NCBI RefSeq assembly: GCF_008831545.1
Contig: NZ_CP044523.1
Coordinates: 744,001-808,000 of the forward strand
Length of the DNA: 64,000 bases
Direction: 5' to 3'
From: Halorussus halophilus
GTDB taxonomy: Archaea > Halobacteriota > Halobacteria > Halobacteriales > Haladaptataceae
Every line of letters starts with the position of its first letter. Positions within the stretch are counted from its first letter, which is position 1. Below are positions 44,678-52,184 of this stretch, in pieces. The notes below the pieces were generated by a model. That model did no database searches and was not told the origin of the DNA. It saw nothing but the letters and a program-made list of their open reading frames with translations. A program made the translations under genes and the position numbers.

Positions 44678-45322
44678 TTAACTCTCGTATAGCTCACTTC
44701 GCTCCTGAATCCGTCCGAGAGTCCGACGAGAAATCCCAGTGTGCTTCGCCACTGACCGCTTACTCTCGTCGTCGTCCAACATCTCCAACGCGGTCACACA
44801 GCGGTCGTAATTCTCGTTCGGGATAAGATACCCGTCGTCGTCAGTGTCGAATCCCTTCGGTGGTGCGCCGACGTGCTTGCCTGCTTCTTTCGCGGCTTTG
44901 ATTCCGCTCTTCGTCCGCTCGCGTATCATCTCCCGTTCGAGTTCTGCGAATGTACCGGCGAGGTAGAAGAATGCGTCCGTCATTGGATCCTTATTCTCGG
45001 GGTCGAGCGTCAGCCCGCGACTGATGACGTGTAGGCCGGTACTGTAGTCTTCGAACGTTTCGAGAGTAGCAGTGAGGTCACGCATGGACCGCGAGAGTCG
45101 AGAGAGTTCCAGCACTACGACTGTCTCTATCTCGCCGTCGTTTACAGACGAGAGTAATTTCTGGAACTCGGTTCTGTCGGTGTCTCCACCACTTCCCTTG
45201 TCGCTGTAAAACTCCGGCGAGGAATCGTCGAGTTGGTTCCGGCAGTAGTTGTAGCACTCTTCCTGTTGTCGGTCGATACTCTGGTCGTCGGTCGAAACGC
45301 GAGCGTAGATCGCTGTAGTCAT
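44678..45322 (-). CDS. serine recombinase (resolvase/invertase family)
   Basis: A 214-residue enzyme. The catalytic Ser10 is in the N-terminal YARVSTDDQS. Further catalytic Arg are in ELSRLSRSMRDL, and the E-helix is FYLAGTFAELEREMIRERTKSGIKAAK. The C-terminal helix-turn-helix is KRSVAKHTGISRRTLGRIQERS. I start it at 45322 (MTTAIYA); a TATA-like tttatac (45348-45355, minus strand) is about 30 bases upstream. It could invert or resolve DNA within the provirus. No obvious recombination sites were found. Confidence 0.88.
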   Translation of the reverse strand: MTTAIYARVSTDDQSIDRQQEECYNYCRNQLDDSSPEFYSDKGSGGDTDRTEFQKLLSSVNDGEIETVVVLELSRLSRSMRDLTATLETFEDYSTGLHVISRGLTLDPENKDPMTDAFFYLAGTFAELEREMIRERTKSGIKAAKEAGKHVGAPPKGFDTDDDGYLIPNENYDRCVTALEMLDDDESKRSVAKHTGISRRTLGRIQERSELYES

Positions 45323-45488
45323 GCTCCGTTCCGCTCCACCATGTGTCGTATAAAAAGGGTACGCCTCTTGCACAGTCTGTGCGAGAACGGGTGGTTCTGA
45401 GCAGGTGGATGCGACAAAGATATTTCCGTCACCTGAGCCATGTGAACGACCCACAACCCTTAAGACGGAGAGTTTCTATCAGCCGAAT

Positions 45489-45827
45489 ATGGACCTCCGT
45501 CCCGAACAGGTCCCGGAAGAACAGATCTGCTGCAGAGATGATGTCCGGACGGAAACCGGAGACACCATCCAGAACGACTACGTTGTGGAGTGGCCCTCCG
45601 TTCTGGATGATACGGACGTAATCGAAGTGAATCATCAGAAGCGAATCCACCGGACGGCTAATTCGTGGGGAGACGGAACCACAAAAAACAAGCGTACATT
45701 CCACATCCCAGAATCGAAAGTCATCGCAGAAGTTGACCGACTCGAAAAAGAAGCAGACACAGGTCGAGGATGGCTAACGAAGGTAGCCATCGAATCCATC
45801 ATCAAGGAGAAACAGCAGATTCAGTAG
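45489..45827 (+). CDS. hypothetical protein, 112 aa
   Basis: An acidic protein from the ATG at 45489 (MDLRPEQVPEEQICC). The C-terminal part (HIPESKVIAEVDRLEKEADTG) resembles a ribbon or helix DNA-binding pattern weakly. I cannot name it. Its 3' end overlaps the convergent PD-(D/E)XK gene by 7 bases. It lies between the serine recombinase and the virion module. Confidence 0.6.
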   Translation: MDLRPEQVPEEQICCRDDVRTETGDTIQNDYVVEWPSVLDDTDVIEVNHQKRIHRTANSWGDGTTKNKRTFHIPESKVIAEVDRLEKEADTGRGWLTKVAIESIIKEKQQIQ

Positions 45828-46216
45828 ACGACGAGGGAAGACCACGGAACCTCATACTCGTCGGTTTCTGGATACCACCGCCCATCGACAGCCTTCAGCA
45901 CCTCCGAAACCGACACGCGCGTAATCTTCAGCGGACTCCACCCGTCAGCCCCGACCGAGGGATACAGCACGACGACGACGCCACACTGGTGACTCTCTCG
46001 CCGGAGCGACCGCAGGTGGTGGAGGTTGAACCGAAGGACGCCCGGTTGCTCGTCAGCGTCCGTGTAGACCGCGCTCTTGCACTGGTAGTAAGTGCCGTTC
46101 TCTTCAGAAATCAGATCGACGTACTCCTTGCGTTCGCCGACGACTCGACAGTCGTACTTGCGGGCCGCCGACTGTTCCGAGTCGATGCCCTGTCGCCGAG
46201 CCGCCGCCGAAGGCAT
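45821..46216 (-). CDS. small PD-(D/E)XK nuclease or resolvase-like protein
   Basis: A 131-residue protein. An early Glu (GIDSEQSAARKY), then YVDLISEENGTYYQCKSA, give the E...D...QxK layout of the restriction-endonuclease/Holliday-junction-resolvase fold. The size fits archaeal resolvases, with Gln in place of the usual Glu in ExK. It is the last gene of the leftward virion operon (ATG at 46216 touches the previous stop). It may process viral DNA before packaging. Confidence 0.6.
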   Translation of the reverse strand: MPSAAARRQGIDSEQSAARKYDCRVVGERKEYVDLISEENGTYYQCKSAVYTDADEQPGVLRFNLHHLRSLRRESHQCGVVVVLYPSVGADGWSPLKITRVSVSEVLKAVDGRWYPETDEYEVPWSSLVVY

Positions 46217-46407
46217 TAGCTACCGTCCTCCGGTTGCGTCTCGGTACTCTGCTCGGCCTCTTTGGCCGGGTCGTACTGCGGAAGTTTGGCGAGGATGTGA
46301 CGGCCGAACCCACGCAGACGTCTCATGGCGAAGTCAAAGTCCACGACGAGACCGATTAGTAGTGCGACGATACTTTCGGGTGCGACAGCCGGAATTTCCA
46401 TGCTCAT
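46216..46407 (-). CDS. 63-aa protein with one hydrophobic segment
   Basis: MSMEIPAVAPESIVALLIGLVVDF gives one hydrophobic segment near residues 10-24; the rest is charged. The ATG overlaps the stop of the upstream gene (ATGA). It is probably a small virion membrane protein. Confidence 0.6.
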   Translation of the reverse strand: MSMEIPAVAPESIVALLIGLVVDFDFAMRRLRGFGRHILAKLPQYDPAKEAEQSTETQPEDGS

Positions 46408-46625
46408 TATGAATCGCTTGGGTTCGGTCGTTCGTTGGTCGGTTCGCCACCGTCAGTCTGAATGTGAGCGTCTTCGAGTCGGCCGATACGGCGGCCCTGT
46501 CGGTCGAACCGCGAACCGATGTACTTTGTTTGAAGAACGTCGATTCCCCCGAGACCGAGGATTAGGACCGCCAGAACGGCGTTTCCGTCCAACGCCTGTA
46601 TCACCAAGTCGGTGAACTCACTCAT
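46407..46625 (-). CDS. 72-aa single-pass membrane protein
   Basis: It starts at the ATG at 46625 (MSEFTDLVIQALDGNAVLA), overlapping the stop of the previous gene. One membrane segment (VLAVLILGLGGIDVL) is followed by a charged tail. It is part of a string of four coupled small membrane genes. Confidence 0.65.
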   Translation of the reverse strand: MSEFTDLVIQALDGNAVLAVLILGLGGIDVLQTKYIGSRFDRQGRRIGRLEDAHIQTDGGEPTNERPNPSDS

Positions 46626-46735
46626 CGAAGCACCACCGCGAAGACGACGACGAGCAGAAGGACCAGCCCGCCAGCGAAAAGGGCGTTCTCTTCGACCCAC
46701 TCAACGACCGACCCTATCTTGCACGAGACGCACAT
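46622..46735 (-). CDS. 37-aa membrane peptide
   Basis: A short gene: MCVSCKIGSVVEWVEENALF, then a membrane segment LAGGLVLLLVVVFAVVL. It overlaps the next gene by 4 bases. It has two Cys near the start. It is probably a virion membrane component. Confidence 0.55.
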   Translation of the reverse strand: MCVSCKIGSVVEWVEENALFAGGLVLLLVVVFAVVLR

Positions 46736-46849
46736 CTACAGTAGCACTCCCACAGTGACGAGGAGGACGGCAAGGACACCACCGAGGAGGGGCGCGCCGC
46801 CCAACCCGGCCAGCAAGCCAACGAGGTTGCCGAGAGTCTCCGCGACCAT
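46736..46849 (-). CDS. 37-aa hydrophobic peptide
   Basis: MVAETLGNLVGLLAGLGG followed by LLGGVLAVLLVTVGVLL, two short hydrophobic stretches joined by glycine. Its ATG overlaps the stop of the upstream 259-aa gene (ATGA), so it is translation-coupled. Confidence 0.55.
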   Translation of the reverse strand: MVAETLGNLVGLLAGLGGAPLLGGVLAVLLVTVGVLL

Positions 46850-47628
46850 CACTTCAACACCCCGAGGAGGACGACGAGCGCGAGCGCGCCACCAGCAGTC
46901 GTCTGCTTCGACGTGAGCGACCCAACAGGCGGCAGGACTGCCCACGTTGAAGGCGCACTGTCATCGCTGTTGTCCTTGTCCTTCGTGGGCACCTTAGCGA
47001 GCAGACGGCTGTCTCGCGCCGACTGACGGTTCCACGTGGCCCCGCCGTTCAATGTCGCTTCGATTCGGCCACCTTGACCGCTGTCCGTGTAGCCCATAGC
47101 TCGCACGTCTGCATACGAGACTGTCGTTGTGAACCGCTTCGTAGAGCGTGGCCCGATGTTCTTCGATTCGCGGCCAACCTGCTGGCCGCCGACGCTCCAT
47201 CGAACGGTAACATCTGTCGGCTTATCTCCGGTGTTCTCCACGCGACTCGCCAACGTTGCGGTGCCGCCCTTGCTGATTTTGTACGTCGTCGTCCCAACGC
47301 CTTTCAGGTCGGGCTTCGGGTCGGCTTTCTGGTCAACCGGCGGGCCGCCCGGCTCCTCTATGTCGCCGGGGTTGCCAGTTCCGTAGCCGGGGTCCATCCG
47401 CGGCCCGTCGCCGTTCGCGTTGCCCGGCGTTCCGTTGCTGTCGTCCCGCGGGTCGTCATCCAGCGTCGGTTCATCCTCGACTGGCTCGCGGTCGTCGTTG
47501 CCGTTGCTGTCACCGGGAGGGTTCCCGCTGAACCACCCGTCGTCACTACTACCGCTGCCTCCACCGCCTCCGCTACTCCCACCGCCTCCGCCGTGGCCCT
47601 GCTCCATCTTCGGCGGTCCCATCATCAT
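46849..47628 (-). CDS. Gly-rich, C-terminally anchored virion protein candidate
   Basis: A 259-residue protein starting at one of three tandem ATGs (47628, 47625, 47622). The N-terminal 70 residues are a Gly/Ser/Asp low-complexity tract (EQGHGGGGGSSGGGGG). A beta-sandwich-like domain follows (about residues 115-220), with ATLASRVENTGDKPTDVTVRW resembling CARDB folds. The last 22 residues form a membrane segment (TTAGGALALVVLLGVLK). It may be a spike or tail-anchored membrane protein of the virion. Confidence 0.6.
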   Translation of the reverse strand: MMMGPPKMEQGHGGGGGSSGGGGGSGSSDDGWFSGNPPGDSNGNDDREPVEDEPTLDDDPRDDSNGTPGNANGDGPRMDPGYGTGNPGDIEEPGGPPVDQKADPKPDLKGVGTTTYKISKGGTATLASRVENTGDKPTDVTVRWSVGGQQVGRESKNIGPRSTKRFTTTVSYADVRAMGYTDSGQGGRIEATLNGGATWNRQSARDSRLLAKVPTKDKDNSDDSAPSTWAVLPPVGSLTSKQTTAGGALALVVLLGVLK

Positions 47629-47630
47629 GG

Positions 47631-48155
47631 TCAGACCACCACCAGTAGGAGGACCATCAAGAGCATTCCAGCGCCAAGGGTCGTCGTCGTGGCACCGAGT
47701 TCGTCGGCGAATCCGTCCAACATCTTCTTCACCGAATCGACTGGCCCGGGCTTGCTCGGGTCTCTCGCGTCTGCTTCGACCGTGATTTGTCCGGTAACGT
47801 CGTCGTTCACTCGCTCCCTGCGAGGCTTGAGGTCGTACGCATTGCCACCGACAGCGTATGCTTTCACTTCGACTCGGTGGTTTCCGGGGTCTGAGATGGA
47901 CGTACTGAGCGTGAGACTCCGCTTGTTGCCGCTGGCGAGGCACAGTTCGCGCGAATCGACTTCCTCACCATCGACGTGCAGTTCCACCGGAAGCTTCCAT
48001 CCGGCTACGTCGAGCTTCTTCGTCGGGCAAGAGCCGTCGCTGGCCCACGGGTCCGGACCGCCCTGTTTGACGGTCACCGAGACGCGAAACGTGTTGTTCG
48101 GTGGTGCCTCGTCGGGAATATCGACACCGACGAGCGTCGGTTCGCTCATCGCCAT
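47631..48155 (-). CDS. beta-rich virion protein with C-terminal membrane anchor
   Basis: A 174-residue protein beginning MAMSEPTLVGVDIPDE. The body is a beta-sandwich-like domain (TFRVSVTVKQGG, PVELHVDGEEV, HRVEVKAYAVGG), and the last residues are a hydrophobic anchor (LGAGMLLMVLLLVVV). It is partner to the next gene, which has the same build. A clear ggaggtg ribosome site precedes its ATG at 48155. No enzyme motif. Confidence 0.6.
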   Translation of the reverse strand: MAMSEPTLVGVDIPDEAPPNNTFRVSVTVKQGGPDPWASDGSCPTKKLDVAGWKLPVELHVDGEEVDSRELCLASGNKRSLTLSTSISDPGNHRVEVKAYAVGGNAYDLKPRRERVNDDVTGQITVEADARDPSKPGPVDSVKKMLDGFADELGATTTTLGAGMLLMVLLLVVV

Positions 48156-48220
48156 CTATCGGACACCTCCGGGCTGTTCGTCGATCGTGAGTGCAGTTGC
48201 TGGTTTCATATGTATCGAGT

Positions 48221-48601
48221 TCATGCCCCACTTCCGGCGAGGTACAGACAGCGAACCTCTACGTCTTCGCCGTATCCGCTAATCTCGTAAACGTCAACTT
48301 CGAACCACCCGTCATTAGTGAACTTCGTTTCATAGCGGAAGCCTTCAGAGGCGTTAGGACCGTGCGAAACGTGGTAGTAGCCCGAACGGTTCGGGCGAAC
48401 GATTACCTCACAAGACAGCAGATTGTCGGCTGTCACCGCATCGAAGTTGAAGTAATTGCTTCCGTTCGAACCAACGTACTTCGTTATCGACTTCGTTGCG
48501 AGCTTCATAGCCCCAACTTGCTCCACAGTGACGTTGTGAGGGTTCGAAGCGTCGTTTTCGTGCTGTTCAACCTCTCGCTTCGTAGTATCGACGTTCCCCA
48601 T
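48221..48601 (-). CDS. spike or receptor-binding protein candidate
   Basis: A 126-residue protein. The N-terminus has HENDASNPHNVTVEQVGAMK, which matches the NPHxVTxxQxGA pattern seen in many phage tail-fibre proteins. Beta-strands with aromatic residues follow (YVGSNGSNYFNF, GYYHVSHGPNASEGFRYETKF, WFEVDVYEISGYG). It probably forms part of the virion surface or host-recognition structure. The stop codon at 48221 is 66 bases before the next gene. Confidence 0.55.
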   Translation of the reverse strand: MGNVDTTKREVEQHENDASNPHNVTVEQVGAMKLATKSITKYVGSNGSNYFNFDAVTADNLLSCEVIVRPNRSGYYHVSHGPNASEGFRYETKFTNDGWFEVDVYEISGYGEDVEVRCLYLAGSGA

Positions 48602-48603
48602 CG

Positions 48604-48966
48604 TTATTCCCCGCTGTAGTAGCCGTAGGTGGCATCTCCCGTACTGTTCGGGTCGCGGAGTGTGACCGAATCCATCTCGATGGCCTCCTCCTCGAAGCCC
48701 GCGCCGCGAAGCGCGATATCGGGGATGACCGTACCGTCCTTCGTCGTCACGTCCATCCGAATATCGGTGCCAGTTTCGAGGATTTTCAGGAATTGGATGG
48801 TGAACCCGGTCGGGTCGAACGTGTGCGGATACGTGTTCGTGAGTCCGGGACCGACTTTCAGTGCGGCTCCGTCGGCGTAGTTATCCGTCTGAATCACGCC
48901 CGTCGTTGACGTTTGGAGCGTGCCATGGTTTCCGCGAACGGTGCGGTTGTTCTCCTCGGAACCCAT
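48604..48966 (-). CDS. virion-module hypothetical protein, 120 aa
   Basis: A beta-rich protein, MGSEENNRTVRGNHGTLQTS, with HTFDPTGFTIQFLKILETG in the middle. It has no Cys and no membrane segment. It abuts the upstream gene (49401 start ends at 48967). It is a likely minor capsid or spike component by position alone. Confidence 0.55.
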   Translation of the reverse strand: MGSEENNRTVRGNHGTLQTSTTGVIQTDNYADGAALKVGPGLTNTYPHTFDPTGFTIQFLKILETGTDIRMDVTTKDGTVIPDIALRGAGFEEEAIEMDSVTLRDPNSTGDATYGYYSGE

Positions 48967-49401
48967 CTACTCGTCACCTCCGATGAACGGCACCGAGTCG
49001 GCTATTTCTTCGATGAGACCCATCAATCCGCGTTGGTAGTCGATGGTGACGCTCGCGTTCGCGTGGTAGAGATAGTCCGTCTCGACGTTTTCCGCACGAA
49101 CAATCAGCTCGTCACCTTTCTGAACTTCCTCTCGCAGTTCGATGTTTCGGGTGTCGTCTTCTCCGGTAATGAATTCCTTTCCGAGATGATGGAATAGCGA
49201 GCGTTCGTCTTTGTCGTGCTTGATGAGGACTTGATACCGTAAGTCGAAGTCGTGGCCGATGTAGTTTCGAAGCCAGACGTTCTCTATCGTCCCATCTTGC
49301 TTGATTTCTCGCGTCTCTTCGACTATGTGAGCGTCGTCGTCACTCTCTGGGTCGTAGGCAGGTACGTCCTCGAAGAGATTGACGATCTCTTGTCGTTCCA
49401 T
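48967..49401 (-). CDS. virion-module hypothetical protein, 144 aa
   Basis: An acidic protein starting MERQEIVNLFEDVPAYDPESDDD. The centre, ENVWLRNYIGHDFDLRYQVLI, and later VTIDYQRGLMGLIEEIADSVP suggest a beta domain with a C-terminal amphipathic helix. It directly abuts the 120-aa gene. I do not recognise it. Confidence 0.55.
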   Translation of the reverse strand: MERQEIVNLFEDVPAYDPESDDDAHIVEETREIKQDGTIENVWLRNYIGHDFDLRYQVLIKHDKDERSLFHHLGKEFITGEDDTRNIELREEVQKGDELIVRAENVETDYLYHANASVTIDYQRGLMGLIEEIADSVPFIGGDE

Positions 49402-49404
49402 TTG

Positions 49405-49626
49405 TCACACCCTCCTGATGAGTTGGTGAATCGTGAGTAGCTGCACGATGCTGGTGAGAAGCCCGCTGAACGGCGCGACAACTTCCGAGACCGCGCGGGC
49501 TACGCTGGCGGCCCGCGAGAGAACCGACGTTTCGTCTGTGTTGTTACCCCCGTCGGTCTCCTCGCTCGGCTCGTCGGCCGTTATCGCTGGCTGGTCGGTC
49601 TGAGTGTTGGGTTTTCCGTCAAACAT
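49405..49626 (-). CDS. 73-aa virion-module protein with amphipathic C-terminus
   Basis: A Glu/Asp/Thr-rich N-terminal half, then VARAVSEVVAPFSGLLTSIVQLLTIHQLIRRV, a long amphipathic or membrane-inserting helix. It follows the larger capsid candidate by 15 bases. It may tie the capsid to the inner membrane. Confidence 0.55.
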   Translation of the reverse strand: MFDGKPNTQTDQPAITADEPSEETDGGNNTDETSVLSRAASVARAVSEVVAPFSGLLTSIVQLLTIHQLIRRV

Positions 49627-49641
49627 GGTAGGAAAGAAGGG

Positions 49642-50424
49642 TTAGTCCATACTCGCGCGGATGCGCTTTCGGACACCCTCGGCGGTCTCCGTCTCACTCA
49701 GCGACCGTTTCGAGAACGGGAGTGCGATTCGGAGATTGCTCGGCGTGTCGGTGTCCTCTGTCGGAAGTGCCAGCGTCTCGTGGTCGTCGTAGTAGAGGAT
49801 ATCGACGTGCTGTTCTGGACCGATAACGCCGTTGATACCCGAGTTCGAAGTGTCCCAGTTGATTTCGCGGTTCCCCTCGGGAACGTCGGGATTAGTGAAC
49901 GCCCATCGAACAGCGTCCTCTCGGTGGAGTTGGTCGCTGGTCGAATCCCGCCCGGTGCTGCGCCGACGGACACGAGCGTAGCCAGCGCGAACGACCGTGT
50001 AAATATCCACTTCGGTCTGACTGCTGGCAGTCTCAGTGAGCGTCACCGACCGAACGAAGTCCTCGTCGCCACTGAATGAGTCGAACTTCACGGCCGTTGA
50101 ATCCGTGACTACCGTGTCTTTGCTCCCATCTCCGTCGTCGTCGTAGTACGCGACCAAGAACGCTTGGTCACCATACTCACCTTCGGTCGGGTCGGGCAGG
50201 AACGGAACCCGCGGAGCTTCGGGATCGAGGCTCTTCGTCTCCGTACTGTCGGCCGAGACAGTCACTGTTTGCTTCGCCGTGAGTGCGAGAAGGATCGGCT
50301 TGTCGAGGTCGCACATCAGGAGCTTGTCGTCATCGACGGTGTGCGTAGCGACTACTTTCTCCTCTCCCGGCGTGTTCTCGGTGAACTCGAAGTCGTCTAC
50401 GGTGAGGGTTTCTGGATATGCCAT
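49642..50424 (-). CDS. putative large major capsid protein (single beta-barrel type)
   Basis: A 260-residue acidic, beta-rich protein with no membrane segment or enzyme motif. Together with the 166-aa gene just upstream it forms an adjacent pair of the size expected for the two single beta-barrel capsid proteins of sphaerolipoviruses (VP4 and VP7 in virus SH1). Both lie after small membrane genes and the packaging ATPase, as in that group. I see no direct sequence match, so the call is from order and size. Confidence 0.5.
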   Translation of the reverse strand: MAYPETLTVDDFEFTENTPGEEKVVATHTVDDDKLLMCDLDKPILLALTAKQTVTVSADSTETKSLDPEAPRVPFLPDPTEGEYGDQAFLVAYYDDDGDGSKDTVVTDSTAVKFDSFSGDEDFVRSVTLTETASSQTEVDIYTVVRAGYARVRRRSTGRDSTSDQLHREDAVRWAFTNPDVPEGNREINWDTSNSGINGVIGPEQHVDILYYDDHETLALPTEDTDTPSNLRIALPFSKRSLSETETAEGVRKRIRASMD

Positions 50425-50435
50425 TCTTACTCACC

Positions 50436-50936
50436 TCAGTTCCGGTAGACGGTCATGTCGTAGTTGTAGTAGATCGCGTTGGGGTCCATCGTATCGTCGC
50501 AGTTCGTTACCAGCGCGATTTGGTCATCCGTCTCGAAGGTGAGCGAGGTAGTGTCCTCGTCGATAACCCGGTCATCGAATTCGATGATGCGGCGGTCGGA
50601 CGCGCGACCGTCCTGCTGTTGGGCGATGCTGAGTTGGTTGAATGCGTCTACAGTGAACACCGCGAACATCGTCCATTCGTTCAGCGGAGCGTCCTTCTCC
50701 CGGTAAGCCATACCGAACTGCGACCCAAGCGACGGGTTCGCGTCGCCACCAGCCGGACCAGAGTTGTCGGTGGTAGTCTCGAAGTCGGCGACCGCCGAGA
50801 CTCCCTCTTTGATTTCCCACATTTCGGCGTCTGGTACCGTCCACGTCAGAATCGGGGTGGGCGTGTTGAGCGAGATTTTGTTCTCTTGGCCGGTCACGTG
50901 CTTGGACGACGACGAGAGTTCGTCTGCCATCGGCAT
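50436..50936 (-). CDS. putative small major capsid protein (single beta-barrel type)
   Basis: A 166-residue protein from the ATG at 50936; MADEL at 50930 is an alternative. A clean ggagg lies 8 bases upstream, inside the previous gene's end. The protein is acidic and beta-rich, with ILTWTVPDAEMWEIKEG, FGMAYREKDAPLNEW and DDRVIDEDTTSLTFETDDQIALV. No membrane segment is present. It precedes the larger capsid candidate by 11 bases. Function is inferred from its place next to the ATPase and its partner. Confidence 0.5.
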   Translation of the reverse strand: MPMADELSSSSKHVTGQENKISLNTPTPILTWTVPDAEMWEIKEGVSAVADFETTTDNSGPAGGDANPSLGSQFGMAYREKDAPLNEWTMFAVFTVDAFNQLSIAQQQDGRASDRRIIEFDDRVIDEDTTSLTFETDDQIALVTNCDDTMDPNAIYYNYDMTVYRN

Positions 50937-50937
50937 C

Positions 50938-51240
50938 TTACCGACCTCCCTCCACGACGACGATGCCACCGAGACACAGCGATGCAATACCGAGAGCCAG
51001 CGAAAGATGGCCGTAGGTGCCGTTCAGTGGCCCCAAGACTGCCGCTCCTATGAGGACGAGAGAGATGATGCCGAAGCCGAAGCCACCCCAAAGGCGAGCC
51101 GCACCACGGTCACCCTCGAAGACGACGTTAGCGAACGATGCAGTCAGGTCGCCACCACTGGCGAGCGAGAACAGGGTCGGGAGACCGGCGGCAAGCACCG
51201 AGGAGCCTGCGACGGTCGTCTCTTTGGCGGTGAGAGTCAT
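50938..51240 (-). CDS. 100-aa multi-pass membrane protein
   Basis: Three to four hydrophobic segments: VAGSSVLAAGLPTLFSLA, ARLWGGFGFGIISLVLIGAAV, and LSLALGIASLCLGGIVVV. It ends one base before the small capsid gene (TAAGATG) and carries its ribosome site. It matches the small membrane proteins found next to capsid genes in inner-membrane viruses. Confidence 0.65.
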   Translation of the reverse strand: MTLTAKETTVAGSSVLAAGLPTLFSLASGGDLTASFANVVFEGDRGAARLWGGFGFGIISLVLIGAAVLGPLNGTYGHLSLALGIASLCLGGIVVVEGGR

Positions 51241-51384
51241 CTAAAACATCACCACGTAGCCGGTTGCGATTGCGAGGATAGCACCCACGAGAAGGGCGAT
51301 ACCAAGCGGTTCAGTTACGAAACTAACGAACTTATCGAGAAGCCCCGACGACGAGCCGGAGCTACTGGCGTTTTGTGATGCCAT
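51241..51384 (-). CDS. 47-aa single-pass membrane protein
   Basis: It starts at the ATG at 51384 (MASQNASSSGSSSGLLDKF), followed by a membrane segment LGIALLVGAILAIATGYVVMF that ends the protein. It is the first gene of the capsid operon, downstream of a promoter-like box and a 23-bp operator-like site. Confidence 0.65.
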   Translation of the reverse strand: MASQNASSSGSSSGLLDKFVSFVTEPLGIALLVGAILAIATGYVVMF

Positions 51385-51422
51385 GCAAGTAGAAATCGCC
51401 CGGCACAAGTCTTGAAAGCCGG

Positions 51423-51445
51423 AATCAGAATACGATAGTATTACG
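51423..51445 (-). promoter_or_regulatory. conserved operator/promoter site before the capsid operon
   Basis: On the + strand the site reads aatcagaatac-gata-gtattacg, an inverted repeat of aatac/gtatt with fixed flanks. It lies 39 bases before the ATG at 51384. A TATA-like ctttcaag (minus strand, 51411-51418) lies between. A near-identical site is at 53771-53793. It overlaps the ATPase stop. Confidence 0.65.
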
Positions 51446-52067
51446 AGAGATGGTCGGGGATCGGGACCGGCCCGCGTACCTTCGATTCTCCACCGAGTTG
51501 GTCCTTGTACGTCAAGAACTGGTACGACGACGGATCGAGTTCCTGCACCACTCTCTTGTCCGGGATACTGGCGTCTTGCATCTTCGAGTCCCACTTGTCG
51601 CCGTAACTGAAGATGATGAAGTTGTCTATCTGCGACCAGATATCCGAGGGAATGTCGCTCGCCAGATGCACACCGAACACGAACCCGATATTCTGGTGAC
51701 TCACGACGTACTTCACCAGTTTCTTGAGAACGGTCGGACAGTACGTCGCCTTCGTGTAGTTGTGCATCTCGTCAAGGAGTAGGTACGCCTCTTGGAGTTG
51801 GCATACTGCTCGCACCCATTCGTCCATCCGCTCCTCGGTGAGTGCGCCCCGTGAGTCACGGGCTACGAGCCGCTGGTCACCCTCCATCCAGTGCCGCCAG
51901 ACTCCCTCTGGCGACTTGACCGCCGACGCGCCGGGTGGGCCATGCTCGTAGTTCGGATCGAGCGCGATGAATCGGTCCATCTGCGTCAGTAGATACTCGG
52001 TGAGGACCGACTTTCCGCTGTTCTTCTGGCCGATAACGGCGGTCACCTCTCCAATGTCGATGTTCAT
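51441..52067 (-). CDS. genome-packaging-type ATPase (HerA/FtsK-like)
   Basis: A 208-residue P-loop ATPase. Walker A is GQKNSGKS at residues 13-20, Walker B is AYLLLDEM near residue 95, and a conserved downstream strand, GFVFGVHLASD, is as in the A32/FtsK-like packaging ATPases of inner-membrane viruses. It would drive viral DNA into preformed capsids. Its start overlaps the 39-aa Cys gene (ATGA). It sits just before the capsid operon, as in SH1-like viruses. Confidence 0.78.
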   Translation of the reverse strand: MNIDIGEVTAVIGQKNSGKSVLTEYLLTQMDRFIALDPNYEHGPPGASAVKSPEGVWRHWMEGDQRLVARDSRGALTEERMDEWVRAVCQLQEAYLLLDEMHNYTKATYCPTVLKKLVKYVVSHQNIGFVFGVHLASDIPSDIWSQIDNFIIFSYGDKWDSKMQDASIPDKRVVQELDPSSYQFLTYKDQLGGESKVRGPVPIPDHLS

Positions 52068-52183
52068 GCGACTACCTCACCGGTTGCATTCTCGCAGGCG
52101 GTCTTTGCCGCGCCACAGAGCGCACATCGCTCCGTTCCGGCGTGTCCGTCCCATCGAAAGAGGTGGTCGTCTGGTTCGCACAT
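52064..52183 (-). CDS. 39-aa Cys-rich mini-protein
   Basis: A short gene between the 156-aa gene and the ATPase, overlapping the latter by 4 bases. The product, MCEPDDHLFRWDGHAGTE then CALCGAAKTACENA, has a CxxC knuckle and further Cys/His that could hold one zinc. It may be a regulator or an ATPase partner. Confidence 0.6.
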   Translation of the reverse strand: MCEPDDHLFRWDGHAGTERCALCGAAKTACENATGEVVA

Positions 52184-52184
52184 T

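Noticed and set aside
48156-48209. 17-codon frame ending at the start of the 47631-48155 gene
   Set aside because: Too short to judge. It carries the ggaggtg ribosome site for the next gene, so it may just be leader sequence.
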